Numbered from the stretch's first letter, positions 48,406-58,010 are shown. The stretch: 64,000 nucleotides of DNA from Pseudomonas sp. MH9.2 (GCF_034353875.1 NZ_CP133784.1:2046001-2110000); one strand, 5' to 3'. A program made the numbers and translations. The notes: generated from the sequence alone by a model not told the origin.

Positions 48406-49347
48406 ATGGCCGACTCAGCTTTTTTCTGCACGCTGTCCCACGAGGGCATTCTCGCCGTCCGCGGTCCTGACGCCAGCAAGTTCCTACAGGGCCAATTGAG
48501 CTGCAATCTCAATTACCTGAACGACACCACCGCGACCCTGGGTGCACGCTGCACGCAGAAAGGCCGCATGCAATCGAGCTTCCGCATCCTGCTTGAAGGC
48601 GATGGCTGCCTGCTGGCAATGGCGTCTGAACTGATTGAGCCGCAATTGGCTGATTTAAAGAAATATGCGGTGTTCTCCAAATCAAAGCTGACCGACGAAA
48701 GCCCGGCCTGGGTCCGTTTCGGCCTCAGCAACGGCGACGACACACTGATAGCGCTGGGGCTGGATGTGCCGCAAGCGTCAGACAGCGTGACGCGGGCCAA
48801 TGGCCTGATCGCCATTCGCGTATCTCCTGCCCGTACTGAACTGTGGGTGCCGGCCGATCAGGCCGAAAACGTACGGGCTCGTCTTGCGGCGCAACTGGCT
48901 CAGGGCACATTGAATGACTGGCTGCTGGGTCAGATTCGCGCCGGCATCGGTCAAGTGACGGGCGGTACTCGGGAAACCTTCATTCCGCAGATGATCAACC
49001 TGCAAGCCGTGGGCGGCGTGAGCTTCAAGAAAGGCTGCTACACCGGCCAGGAAATCGTCGCGCGCATGCAGTACCTGGGCAAACTCAAGCGACGACTGTA
49101 TCGCTTGACCCTGACTGGCGCTGAAATCCCTGAGCCCGGCACGCCACTGTTCTCGCCGGTTCATGCCAGCGCCGTGGGCGAAGTCGTGATTGCCGCGCAG
49201 GCAACCAACGGTATCGAGCTGTTGGCGGTGTTGCAGGCCGAAGCGGTGGAGGACGGGAATATCCGACTCGGCACTCTGGAAGGCCCGGCGCTGCTGTTGA
49301 CCGACCTGCCTTATACATTGGACGCCAAGCTCGAAACCCAGCGTTGA
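48406..49347 (+). CDS. ygfZ: Folate-binding YgfZ protein
   Basis: A 313-residue protein of the GcvT-like family that uses tetrahydrofolate to support some Fe-S enzymes. The family motif KKGCYTGQEIVARMQYLG contains the conserved cysteine, and the N-terminus has VRGPDASKFLQGQLSCNL. It is divergent from sdhE, so two flavin and Fe-S assembly genes lie side by side. Confidence 0.95.
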   Translation: MADSAFFCTLSHEGILAVRGPDASKFLQGQLSCNLNYLNDTTATLGARCTQKGRMQSSFRILLEGDGCLLAMASELIEPQLADLKKYAVFSKSKLTDESPAWVRFGLSNGDDTLIALGLDVPQASDSVTRANGLIAIRVSPARTELWVPADQAENVRARLAAQLAQGTLNDWLLGQIRAGIGQVTGGTRETFIPQMINLQAVGGVSFKKGCYTGQEIVARMQYLGKLKRRLYRLTLTGAEIPEPGTPLFSPVHASAVGEVVIAAQATNGIELLAVLQAEAVEDGNIRLGTLEGPALLLTDLPYTLDAKLETQR

Positions 49348-49400
49348 TCGCGGCAAGTACCCTCTTCCCCGCTCAAACCAAAAAACCGAAAAATCACCCC

Positions 49401-49419
49401 AAGCGCTCGTCGAGCGCTT
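49401..49419. repeat. Near-perfect palindrome between ygfZ and the HDOD gene
   Basis: AAGCGCTCG-T-CGAGCGCTT has perfect 9-base arms with one central base, and CCC/GGG extend the symmetry outward. No T-run follows. It could be a transcript hairpin ending ygfZ or an operator for the HDOD gene, which starts 34 bases downstream. Confidence 0.5.
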
Positions 49420-49453
49420 AGGGCTCGGATCACGCAATACCAAGAGATTCGAC

Positions 49454-50275
49454 ATGAGCGACATGGCTGACAACGTGCAAGCGGACTTGATCAAGGCGAT
49501 CAATAACGATGCTCTGTTTCTGCCAACACTGCCGGAAGTTGCGCTGAAAATTCGTCTCGCCGCCGAAAATCCTGACATCAGCGTCAGCGAACTGAGCAAG
49601 GTAATCGGCGGCGATACCGCGCTTTCAGCACGCCTGATCAAAGTAGTGAATAGCCCGCAGATGCGCGCCAGTGTCGAGGTCAGCGACCTGCACACCGCCA
49701 TCACCCGGCTGGGGATCAATTACAGCTGCAATCTGGCAATCGGACTGGTGGTGGAGCAGATGTTTCAGGCCAAATCCAAGGTGGTAGAGCGCAAGATGCG
49801 CGATATCTGGAAGCAAAGCCTGCAAGTTGCGGGTATCAGCTACAAGCTGTGCCGCACCTACTCGAAGCTTAAACCGGATCAAGCGACCTTGGCGGGCATG
49901 GTGCACCTGATTGGTGTACTGCCAATCCTGACGTACGCCGAAGACCATTACGAACTGCTCTCGGACTCCGTCAGCCTCAACCATGTGATCGAGCATATTC
50001 ACCCGATTATCGGTGAAAAACTGCTCATCAGCTGGGAGTTCCCGGAGCCGCTCGCCAAGGTGCCGGGGCAGTTCCAGGATTTCACCCGCCAGTCGGAGTG
50101 TGCCGATTACGTCGATCTGGTGCAGATTGCAACGGTGCACAGCTACCACGGCACCAGCCATCCTTATGCTGGAATTGAACTGAGCAGCTTGCCTGCCTTC
50201 GGCCGGCTGGGTCTGGACCTTGGCGATGGCCGTCTTGTTTCCGAAATGAATGAAGCCATGAACATGCTCTATTGA
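49454..50275 (+). CDS. HDOD domain protein
   Basis: A 273-residue protein made almost entirely of an HDOD domain, a catalytically inactive relative of HD phosphodiesterases used in signalling. Seen are LPTLPEVALKIRLAAENPDISVSELSKVIGGDTALSARLIKVVNSP in parts and the later GMVHLIGVLPIL. No receiver or output domain is attached, so it probably acts by protein contacts. Its 3' end overlaps the tctE end by seven bases on the opposite strand. Confidence 0.9.
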   Translation: MSDMADNVQADLIKAINNDALFLPTLPEVALKIRLAAENPDISVSELSKVIGGDTALSARLIKVVNSPQMRASVEVSDLHTAITRLGINYSCNLAIGLVVEQMFQAKSKVVERKMRDIWKQSLQVAGISYKLCRTYSKLKPDQATLAGMVHLIGVLPILTYAEDHYELLSDSVSLNHVIEHIHPIIGEKLLISWEFPEPLAKVPGQFQDFTRQSECADYVDLVQIATVHSYHGTSHPYAGIELSSLPAFGRLGLDLGDGRLVSEMNEAMNMLY

Positions 50276-51678
50276 GCGCCGTTTTGAACAGGGACAAAAC
50301 TCACCCGCACCTTCAAACCGCCTTCGGCACCGTCATGCAGGCTGATCTGCGCCAGATGTGCGCGACAGATCTCACCGACAATCGCCAAACCCAAGCCTGA
50401 CCCTGCACCCTGCTGCTGACGCCGATAGAAGCGTTCAAACACCCGTTCACGCTCTGTTTCAGGGATCCCCAGGCCGTCGTCCTCGACTTCAAGAATGCAG
50501 GGTGCCCTCACCCGCAGAATCACATTGCCACCCGTCGGAGTATGCGCCAGGGCGTTATCCACCAGATTGCTCAGCAATTCGTTGAGCAATGTCGGCTCGC
50601 CGCGCAGCCACACAGGGTCTTCGGCCTCCAGCGCCAACGCAACACCACGCGCATGGGCCAGCGGCGCCATGGCCATGCCCAGCTCGCGAGCCAGTTGGCT
50701 TAAGTCGAGCAACTGGGCGCCCCCTTCAGCAATCGCCCGCGCACCGTTTTCGATACGTGCCAGAGACAGTAATTGATTGGCCAGATGCGTCAGACGATCA
50801 GTGCCCTGCGCAGCTGATTCCAGAGTAGTGCGCCAGTTTGCCGGATCGGTATCACGCAACCCCAATTCGATACGCGCCTTGAGCGCGGCTAATGGTGTGC
50901 GTAACTCATGGGCGGCATCTGCGATGAATTGCGCCTGACGCTCAAACTGCACGCGCAGACGTTCGGTGAAGTGATTGAGCGCACCCACCAGCGGGCGCAA
51001 CTCACGCTGGACTTCCACAAGCGGCAACGCCCTTAGGTCGTCGGGCTGGCGCTCTTCGACCGCAGTACGCAAACGCTCCAGCGGACGCAACGCCGCGCTG
51101 ACGGTGAACCACACCAACACCAACGCGCCCATGCCGAGCATGCCCAGACGCAATAACGTGTCAGCCATCAGGCTGCGCGCCATACGCACCCGGGCTTCCT
51201 CCGTCTCGGCCACGCGAATCTCCGCCATACCGTTCATGTTCGGTTCACTGACGGGCTTGAGCAGGCTGACCACCCGTACGTCCTGCCCCTGATACCGCCC
51301 ATTGTAAAAGCTCGCCAGCGCCGGGTAGTCATCTGTGCGCAAGGTGCCCGGCGGCGGCGCGGGTAGATTTTCGTAGCCAGAGATCAGCTTTTTGTCGATG
51401 TCGTTGACTTGGTAATAGATCCGCCCCGCACTGTCATACGCAAAGGTGTCCAGTGCGACATACGGCACATCCGCGCTCAAACCGCCGTCGCGCTGCGAAA
51501 GCCCGGCGGCAATGGTTCGCGCCGACGCCAGCAAGGTTCGGTCATAGGCCGTGTCGGCCGCTTCGCGACCATTCCAGTAAGCGCTCAAGCCGCTGGCCAG
51601 CATCAATACGGTGAGCAGCAGACCCAGGTTCCACAACAACCGCCAACGCAGGCTGCTGTGGGTAGGCAGCTTAAGCAT
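50269..51678 (-). CDS. tctE: Sensor histidine kinase TctE
   Basis: A 469-residue kinase with two membrane helices (near residues 15-35 and 165-185) around a periplasmic sensor that fits the family of citrate/tricarboxylate TctE proteins. A HAMP domain, HisKA with phosphoacceptor in FIADAAHELRTPLAALKA, and HATPase with NLVDNALAHTP, DDGLGIPE and GSGLGLAIV follow. The ATG at 51678 lies in the 3' end of tctD. It is assigned to the tct system by its position beside tctD and the divergent porin and transporter genes. Confidence 0.92.
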   Translation of the reverse strand: MLKLPTHSSLRWRLLWNLGLLLTVLMLASGLSAYWNGREAADTAYDRTLLASARTIAAGLSQRDGGLSADVPYVALDTFAYDSAGRIYYQVNDIDKKLISGYENLPAPPPGTLRTDDYPALASFYNGRYQGQDVRVVSLLKPVSEPNMNGMAEIRVAETEEARVRMARSLMADTLLRLGMLGMGALVLVWFTVSAALRPLERLRTAVEERQPDDLRALPLVEVQRELRPLVGALNHFTERLRVQFERQAQFIADAAHELRTPLAALKARIELGLRDTDPANWRTTLESAAQGTDRLTHLANQLLSLARIENGARAIAEGGAQLLDLSQLARELGMAMAPLAHARGVALALEAEDPVWLRGEPTLLNELLSNLVDNALAHTPTGGNVILRVRAPCILEVEDDGLGIPETERERVFERFYRRQQQGAGSGLGLAIVGEICRAHLAQISLHDGAEGGLKVRVSFVPVQNGAQ

Positions 51679-52342
51679 CACGGCTTTCCAGCAAATAGCC
51701 AAGACCGCGGAACGTAACAATGACAACAGGTTGGCCATCAAGCTTTTTGCGCAGGCGGTGTACGTAGATTTCGATGGCGTCGGGACTGGCATCTTCATCG
51801 AGGCCAAACACTTGCGCCGCCAACTGTTCTTTACTCATCACCCGGCCGGGTCGGGCGATTAGCGCTTCAAGCACCGCCTGTTCACGAGACGTGAGGGCCA
51901 GCAGCTCATCGCCCAGGGTGAAGCGCCGAGTGTCGAGGTCATAGACCAGCACCCCGCAACGCTGCTGGCGTTCGCCGCCGAGCACGCTACGGCGGAGCAA
52001 CGCCTTGACCCGTGCTTCCAACTCGGTCAGTTCAAAGGGTTTGGCCAAATAATCATCAGCACCCAGATTGAGGCCGTGCACACGATCTTTGACATCGCTC
52101 CGCGCGGTCAGCATCAGCACTGGCAGATTTTTCCCTCGGGCCCGCAAGCGGCCCAACACTTCAAAACCGTCCATGCGCGGCAAGCCCACGTCCAGAATCG
52201 CGACGGCATATTCCTCACTGCTCAACGCCAAATCGGCGGCCACCCCATCGTGCAAAACGTCCACGGTCAAACCCATACTTTTGAGGGCTTGAGCCACGCT
52301 TTCGGCTAATTGCAGATGGTCTTCGACGAGAAGAACACGCAT
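51671..52342 (-). CDS. tctD: Response regulator TctD
   Basis: A 223-residue OmpR/PhoB-type regulator. The receiver has Asp51 (AILDVGLPRMDG) and the C-terminal winged helix has LTSREQAVLEALIARPGRVMSKEQLAAQVF and VIVTFRGLGYLLE. It overlaps tctE by eight bases. It is divergent from opdH, which TctD controls in P. aeruginosa in response to tricarboxylates such as citrate. Confidence 0.93.
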   Translation of the reverse strand: MRVLLVEDHLQLAESVAQALKSMGLTVDVLHDGVAADLALSSEEYAVAILDVGLPRMDGFEVLGRLRARGKNLPVLMLTARSDVKDRVHGLNLGADDYLAKPFELTELEARVKALLRRSVLGGERQQRCGVLVYDLDTRRFTLGDELLALTSREQAVLEALIARPGRVMSKEQLAAQVFGLDEDASPDAIEIYVHRLRKKLDGQPVVIVTFRGLGYLLESRDA

Positions 52343-52438
52343 CGACTTCTCCAGATTCTTGGGCTTATAAGGCGCGGAGTTTACAGCCGCATCGTTGGCT
52401 GTGAAGCACAGAAAAAATCAACGACAGCTGAAAGGTTA

Positions 52439-52451
52439 GTGAAAGTTTCAC
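52439..52451. promoter_or_regulatory. Candidate TctD operator
   Basis: GTGAAA-G-TTTCAC is a perfect inverted repeat in the tctD-opdH gap. A second repeat, TTGAA-N5-TTCAA, is at 52506-52520. Both are placed to act on the divergent promoters. Confidence 0.4.
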
Positions 52452-52559
52452 CTTCTAGCATCGCGCTACGGTGGCTTATACCTGCCGCAAAACTGAAAAG
52501 CGCCTTGAAGCGTTTTCAAAGGTTTTATTAAAAAAATAATAACAACAACGGAGTATTTC

Positions 52560-53855
52560 ATGACGCTGTCCTTGCAGACTCAGGCCGCCTCGCCTGCTCG
52601 TCCCCTTCGCCTAAACCCCTCCGCGCTTGCCAGCGCCGTTGCCCTTGCCGGTTTCAGCCCGCTCAGCTACGCCGATTTTATCGACGACAGCAGCGCCAGC
52701 CTGGAAACCCGCAACATGTACTTCAACCGCGACTTCCGCGACGGCACCAGCGCCCAGCAATCCAAGCGCGACGAGTGGGCCCAGGGCTTTATCCTCAACG
52801 TCCAGTCAGGCTACACAGCAGGCACCGTCGGGTTCGGCGTGGATGCCATTGGCATGTTGGGGATCAAGCTCGACTCAAGCCCGGATCGCACTGGCACCGG
52901 CCTACTACCGACCCACGACAATGGCCGCGCCGCCGACGAATATTCCAAGTGGGGCCTGACGGGCAAGATGAAAATCTCGGCCACCGAACTGAAAGTCGGC
53001 ACGCTGATCCCTGAGCTGCAAACGTTGAAGCCCAATGACGGGCGCATCCTGCCGCAGACCTTTGAAGGCGGTATGCTCACCTCCAGAGAGTTCAAGAACC
53101 TGACTTTTACCGGCGGTCGTCTGGAGAAGGTCAAGGACCGCGATGACACCAGCAGCGAAGACATCGCGCTGAACAACAAGAACAAACGCTTCGCTGGCAC
53201 GGTGACGGGTGATCACTTCGACATGGCCGGGTTTGATTACAAACTCACCGACAAAATCACTGCCAGCTATCACTTTGCTCAACTTGATCAGGTCTACGAC
53301 CAGCATTTTGTCGGCCTTGTCGCCTCGCAACCCGTGGGCCCAGGCACCCTGGCCACTGATGTGCGTTTCGCGGTCAGCGGCGATCAGGGTTCGGCTCGCG
53401 GCGGTAACATCGACAACAAATCATTCAATGGCATCGTCAGCTACAGCCTCACTGGTCATAAGTTCAGCGCGGGCTATCAGCACATGTCCGGTGACAGCGC
53501 CTTCCCGTATGTGGATGGCAGCGATCCGTTCCTCATCAACTTCGTACAGATCGGTGATTTCGCCGAAGCCAACGAGCATTCCTGGCAAGCGCGTTACGAC
53601 TATGACTTCGCCAAGCTGGGCGTCCCCGGCCTGACATTCATGAGCCGCTACGTCAGTGGTGACAACGCTAAAGTGGCGAGCCATGACGGCGAAGGCAAAG
53701 AGTGGGAACGCGACAGCGAAATCAAATACGTGGTACAGAGCGGCGCGCTGAAAAACGTCGCCGTGCGCCTGCGCAACGCCACGTACCGATCGAACTTCGC
53801 CCGGGACGCCGATGAAGTGCGCCTGCTCGTCAGTTACACGGTCGCGATCTGGTAA
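52560..53855 (+). CDS. opdH: OprD-family porin (tricarboxylate porin OpdH)
   Basis: A 431-residue outer-membrane porin with an N-terminal signal region ending near SPLSYA. FIDDSSASLETRNMYFNRDFRDG is the OprD family start, NVQSGYTAGTVGFGVDAIGML a conserved strand pair, and the C-terminus ends in Trp, typical of barrel insertion signals. It is first in the tct operon behind divergent tctDE, which matches OpdH, the cis-aconitate/tricarboxylate porin. Specificity is taken from context. Confidence 0.88.
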   Translation: MTLSLQTQAASPARPLRLNPSALASAVALAGFSPLSYADFIDDSSASLETRNMYFNRDFRDGTSAQQSKRDEWAQGFILNVQSGYTAGTVGFGVDAIGMLGIKLDSSPDRTGTGLLPTHDNGRAADEYSKWGLTGKMKISATELKVGTLIPELQTLKPNDGRILPQTFEGGMLTSREFKNLTFTGGRLEKVKDRDDTSSEDIALNNKNKRFAGTVTGDHFDMAGFDYKLTDKITASYHFAQLDQVYDQHFVGLVASQPVGPGTLATDVRFAVSGDQGSARGGNIDNKSFNGIVSYSLTGHKFSAGYQHMSGDSAFPYVDGSDPFLINFVQIGDFAEANEHSWQARYDYDFAKLGVPGLTFMSRYVSGDNAKVASHDGEGKEWERDSEIKYVVQSGALKNVAVRLRNATYRSNFARDADEVRLLVSYTVAIW

Positions 53856-53902
53856 TCGTTAGAACAGCTGGGCCCAAAATAACAACTCCCCTGGAGACAA
53901 CC

Positions 53903-54883
53903 ATGACTTTATCTTTGCGTCGTTTCGCCCTCGCCGCCAGCTGCATGCTAGTGGCTACCCAACTGCTCGCGGCTGAACCCAAGCGCCCGGAATGCATCGC
54001 TCCGGCCTCACCGGGGGGCGGATTTGACCTGACCTGCAAGCTGGCACAGAGCGCGCTGGTCAACGAAAAGCTGCTGAGCAAACCGATGCGCGTGACCTAC
54101 ATGCCCGGCGGTGTCGGCGCAGTGGCGTACAACGCAGTGGTTGCCCAGCGACCGGCCGACGCCGGCACGCTGGTGGCCTGGTCCAGCGGCTCGCTGCTGA
54201 ACCTGGCACAGGGCAAGTTCGGCCGCTTCGATGAGAACGCCGTGCGCTGGCTCGCGGCGGTCGGCACCAGCTATGGCGCCATCGCCGTGAAAAGCGACTC
54301 GCCCTACAAGAACCTCAACGACCTGGTCGAAGCGCTGAAAAAAGACCCGAGCAAAGTGGTGATCGGCTCCGGGGGCACCGTCGGCAGCCAAGACTGGATG
54401 CAGACCGCCCTGATCGCCAAAGCCGCGGGCATCAACCCGCGTGACCTGCGTTATGTTGCCCTTGAAGGCGGCGGTGAAATCGCCACCGCGTTGCTCGGCG
54501 GGCACATTCAAGTAGGCAGCACCGACATCTCCGACTCCATGCCGCACATCCTTAGCGGAGACATGCGCTTGCTCGCCGTGTTCTCCGAAAAACGCCTGGA
54601 CGAGCCGGAAATGAAAGACATTCCGACCGCCAAGGAACAAGGCTACGACATCGTCTGGCCGGTGGTACGCGGCTTCTACCTCGGGCCAAAAGTCAGCGAC
54701 GAAGACTACGCCTGGTGGAAAGCGGCCTTCGACAAACTGCTGGCCTCCGATGACTTCGCCAAGCTACGTGACCAGCGCGAACTGTTTCCCTTTGCCATGA
54801 CGGGCCCGGAACTGGACGCGTACGTGAAGAAGCAGGTCGCCGACTACAAGATCCTGGCCAAGGAATTCGGCCTGATTCAGTGA
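53903..54883 (+). CDS. tctC: Tripartite tricarboxylate transporter substrate-binding protein
   Basis: A 326-residue periplasmic binding protein of the TctC/Bug family with signal peptide (LRRFALAASCMLVATQLLAAEP). It has the family N-terminus PECIAPASPGGGFDLTCKLAQ and later VIGSGGTVGSQDW. It binds the tricarboxylate and delivers it to TctAB. It lies between opdH and tctB. Confidence 0.93.
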   Translation: MTLSLRRFALAASCMLVATQLLAAEPKRPECIAPASPGGGFDLTCKLAQSALVNEKLLSKPMRVTYMPGGVGAVAYNAVVAQRPADAGTLVAWSSGSLLNLAQGKFGRFDENAVRWLAAVGTSYGAIAVKSDSPYKNLNDLVEALKKDPSKVVIGSGGTVGSQDWMQTALIAKAAGINPRDLRYVALEGGGEIATALLGGHIQVGSTDISDSMPHILSGDMRLLAVFSEKRLDEPEMKDIPTAKEQGYDIVWPVVRGFYLGPKVSDEDYAWWKAAFDKLLASDDFAKLRDQRELFPFAMTGPELDAYVKKQVADYKILAKEFGLIQ

Positions 54884-54947
54884 TTGAACTCAATTGATAT
54901 CAGTGGTTGCGTCGCCCATTCGAGGCGACGCGACACAGGAGTTACCC

Positions 54948-55406
54948 ATGCTCTTACAACGAATTTTCGCCTCGGCGTTGCTGCTGGCGTGCGTCGGTCT
55001 TGCGCTCATGGCCTGGCCTTATCAGGCCGCATTTTCCTATGAACCTGTAGGACCTCGGGCGTTTCCCCTGCTGATGCTGGGGCTGATGGGCCTGGGCTTG
55101 CTGTACATGCTGTTTCGCCCGACACCCCTCGTCCACAGCGAAGAAGACCCTCAACTGGACCGCCCTACCCTGATCAAAATCGCCACTTGCACGGTTTTGC
55201 TCCTTATTTTCGCCGGCCTGTTCGAACCCTTGGGTTTCATCCTCAGCAGCATCCTGATCGGCATCCCCATGGCCCGTCTGTACGGCGGTCGCTGGAAGCT
55301 GAGCGTGGTGGTCGTGACCTTGATCAGCGTCGGCCTTTACCTGTTGTTCGATAAAGCCATGGACGTTCCGTTGCCGCTGGGCCTGCTCGACGTTCTGGAG
55401 AATTAA
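54948..55406 (+). CDS. tctB: Tripartite tricarboxylate transporter small membrane subunit
   Basis: A 152-residue protein with four membrane helices, the usual size for TctB. MGLGLLYMLFRPT and GFILSSILIGIPMARLYGGR fit the family. The ATG at 54948 has CAGGAG seven bases upstream, so the in-frame extension from 54894 is not used. Its stop is directly next to the GTG of tctA. Confidence 0.92.
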   Translation: MLLQRIFASALLLACVGLALMAWPYQAAFSYEPVGPRAFPLLMLGLMGLGLLYMLFRPTPLVHSEEDPQLDRPTLIKIATCTVLLLIFAGLFEPLGFILSSILIGIPMARLYGGRWKLSVVVVTLISVGLYLLFDKAMDVPLPLGLLDVLEN

Positions 55407-55407
55407 T

Positions 55408-56922
55408 GTGGACACTTTTAGCTACCTGAGCCAAGGCTTCGGCGTTGCGCTGACCCCTTACAACTTGATCACCGCCCTGTGTGGCACCCTGATTGGCACC
55501 GTTGTCGGTTTGCTGCCCGGCCTTGGCCCGATCAATGGCGTGGCGCTGTTGATCCCTATCGCGTTCGCCCTCGGGTTACCCCCGGAGTCAGCGTTGATCC
55601 TGCTGGCGGCGGTGTACCTGGGCTGCGAATACGGCGGCCGGATCAGCTCGATCCTGCTGAACATTCCGGGCGAAGCGTCCACGGTGATGACCACTCTCGA
55701 CGGTTACCCGATGGCTCGCCAGGGTCTGGCCGGTGTCGCCTTGTCGCTGTCGGCGTGGAGCTCGTTTATCGGTGCGTTCATTGCCACCTGCGGCATGGTG
55801 CTGTTCGCGCCCTTGCTGGCGAAGTGGGCGATTGCCTTCGGACCGGCGGAATATTTCGTACTGATGGTGTTCGCAATCGTCTGCCTCGGCGGCATGGCCG
55901 GTGATCGTCCACTGAAGACGTTTATCGCGGCGCTGATCGGGCTGTTTCTGTCCACGGTCGGCATCGACGCCAACAGCGGTGTGTACCGTTTCACCGGCGA
56001 CAATATCCACCTGACTGACGGGATTCAGTTCGTGGTGTTGGTTCTGGGGCTGTTCTCGATCAGCGAAATTCTATTGCTGCTGGAAAAAACCCATCGCGGG
56101 CAAGAGGCGGTCAAAGCCACCGGCCGCATGATGTTCAACTTCAAAGAAGCCAGCTCGGTGTTCGTGGTGAACCTGCGTTGCGGTGTGCTCGGTTTCATCA
56201 TGGGCGTGCTGCCGGGTGCTGGCGCGACACTGGCCAGCGCCGTGGCCTACATGACCGAGAAGCGTCTGGCGGGCAAGACCGGCAAATTCGGACAAGGTGA
56301 CATACGCGGCCTCGCGGCCCCGGAAACCGCCATCGGCGGTGCGGCATGTGGAGCGCTGGTGCCGATGCTGACCCTCGGTGTCCCGGGCTCGGGAACGACA
56401 GCAGTGATGATCGGCGCATTGTCGCTGTACAACATCACGCCTGGCCCTTTGCTGTTTCAACAGCAGCCCGACATCGTCTGGGGCCTGATCGCCTCGTTGT
56501 TCGTCGCCAACGTCATGCTGGTGATCCTCAACATCCCGATGATCCGCATCTTCACCCGCATCCTCGCTGTGCCGAACTGGGCGCTGGTGCCAGTGATCGC
56601 GATCATCACTGCGATTGGCGTCTACGCCGTGCATGCCACCACCTTCGACCTGTTCTTGATGGTCGGTATCGGTATCTTCGGCTACATCCTGCGCAAGATG
56701 GACTTCCCTCTGTCGCCGGTCCTGCTGGGCTTTATCCTCGGCGGCTTGATGGAACAGAACCTGCGCCGTGCCCTGTCGATCTCCAACGGTGCGCTGGAAA
56801 TTCTTTGGTCCAGCCCGATTACCTTCGGGATATGGGTGCTGACGGCCATCATGCTGCTGATGCCTGTCGTGCGGATCTGGCGCAAGCGCTCCCGGCAGCG
56901 TCGTGCCGTGGCTAATGTCTGA
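55408..56922 (+). CDS. tctA: Tripartite tricarboxylate transporter large membrane subunit
   Basis: A 504-residue, about 12-helix membrane protein that forms the translocation path driven by ion gradient. Family signatures are TVVGLLPGLGPINGVALLIP, LGCEYGGRISSILLNIPGE and GVPGSGTTAVMIGAL. The start is GTG. It overlaps the abrB-like gene by eight bases. Confidence 0.95.
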   Translation: MDTFSYLSQGFGVALTPYNLITALCGTLIGTVVGLLPGLGPINGVALLIPIAFALGLPPESALILLAAVYLGCEYGGRISSILLNIPGEASTVMTTLDGYPMARQGLAGVALSLSAWSSFIGAFIATCGMVLFAPLLAKWAIAFGPAEYFVLMVFAIVCLGGMAGDRPLKTFIAALIGLFLSTVGIDANSGVYRFTGDNIHLTDGIQFVVLVLGLFSISEILLLLEKTHRGQEAVKATGRMMFNFKEASSVFVVNLRCGVLGFIMGVLPGAGATLASAVAYMTEKRLAGKTGKFGQGDIRGLAAPETAIGGAACGALVPMLTLGVPGSGTTAVMIGALSLYNITPGPLLFQQQPDIVWGLIASLFVANVMLVILNIPMIRIFTRILAVPNWALVPVIAIITAIGVYAVHATTFDLFLMVGIGIFGYILRKMDFPLSPVLLGFILGGLMEQNLRRALSISNGALEILWSSPITFGIWVLTAIMLLMPVVRIWRKRSRQRRAVANV

Positions 56923-57946
56923 TCGCCCTTTAAATACGTGGTGGGGAACCCCGCTGGTCGGCCTGCTGGGCGGTTACCTCGCCAGCCAGGTTGGCTGGCC
57001 GCTGCCGTGGATGGTGGGCTCGCTGCTGGCGATCATCCTGGTGCGCTGCCTGACGCCCTGGCAACTTGCGGAAATCCCCGGCGGCCGTAAAGGCGGGCAG
57101 TGGATTGTCGGGATTGGCATCGGCCTGCACTTCACGCCGGTTGTCATCGAACAGGTCATGTCGCATTTCGGCCTGATCTTCTTCGGAGCACTGGTCACCA
57201 GTGTTTCCAGCGTAGTCGGAGTTTGGCTGATGCGACGTAGCGGCGAAGATCGCGCAACGGCGTTCTTTTCCAGCATGCCGGGCGGCTCTGGCGAAATGGT
57301 CAACCTCGGGGCGCGCAACGGCGCAATCCTCAGCAGCGTCGCGGCGGGACAGAGTTTGCGAGTGTTGATGGTGGTGCTGTGCGTGCCCGCACTGTTCAAG
57401 TATCTGCTGGGCGACGGTGCGCCTGCATCGAATCCGGCAGCCGTTGACTGGTCCTGGCTGCTGGTGCTGTTTCCCGCAGGCGGACTGCTGGCGTGGCTCT
57501 GGCAACGGCTGAAGCAACCCAATCCATGGCTGTTCGGACCGCTATTGCTCAGTGCGGCCGCAAGCATCACTTGGGACTTGCACATCGGCTTACCGCAAGG
57601 CGGCAGCCAGATCGGCCAATGGCTGATCGGAAGCGGCCTGGGCTGCCATTTCAATCGTTCGTTCTTTCGGCGGGCGCCGTCGTTTATTGGCCGAACATTG
57701 CTGGGCACTGCACTGACCATGCTGATCGCCGCCCTCGCCGCTGGGTGCCTGAGTGTGATGACCCATCTGGACCTGCGCTCACTGACCCTGGGCATGATGC
57801 CCGGCGGCATCGCCGAAATGAGCCTGACAGCGGAAGTCTTACAACTGTCGGTGCCGCTGGTCACGGCAATGCAGGTCATGCGCCTGCTGTTTGTACTGTT
57901 CCTCGCCGAGCCGCTGTTTCGGCACTGGGATAAGCGGGCTGAGTAG
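56915..57946 (+). CDS. AbrB family membrane transporter
   Basis: A 343-residue protein with about ten membrane helices and two similar halves, each with a GG-rich stretch (GGYLASQVGWPLPWMVGSLLA; FFSSMPGGSGEMVNLGARNG; GMMPGGIAEMSLTAEVL), typical of PF05145 (AbrB, formerly ammonia-monooxygenase-like). The role is unknown; a link to uptake or export of an organic acid is suggested by its overlap with tctA. It is unrelated to the DNA-binding AbrB of Bacillus. Confidence 0.88.
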   Translation: MSDRPLNTWWGTPLVGLLGGYLASQVGWPLPWMVGSLLAIILVRCLTPWQLAEIPGGRKGGQWIVGIGIGLHFTPVVIEQVMSHFGLIFFGALVTSVSSVVGVWLMRRSGEDRATAFFSSMPGGSGEMVNLGARNGAILSSVAAGQSLRVLMVVLCVPALFKYLLGDGAPASNPAAVDWSWLLVLFPAGGLLAWLWQRLKQPNPWLFGPLLLSAAASITWDLHIGLPQGGSQIGQWLIGSGLGCHFNRSFFRRAPSFIGRTLLGTALTMLIAALAAGCLSVMTHLDLRSLTLGMMPGGIAEMSLTAEVLQLSVPLVTAMQVMRLLFVLFLAEPLFRHWDKRAE

Positions 57947-57962
57947 AGACCGGGTTGACCCG

Positions 57963-58010
57963 TTCGCGAATGAGCTCGCTATTTTCTGTGGGAACGAATT
58001 CATTCGCGAA
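57963..58010. repeat. Inverted REP-like pair
   Basis: TTCGCGAATGA at 57963 is repeated inverted as TCATTCGCGAA ending at 58010, and the middle contains CTGTGGGAACGAATTCATTCG, read as two overlapping parts of a typical Pseudomonas REP. It lies between the convergent abrB and ung genes. Confidence 0.65.
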
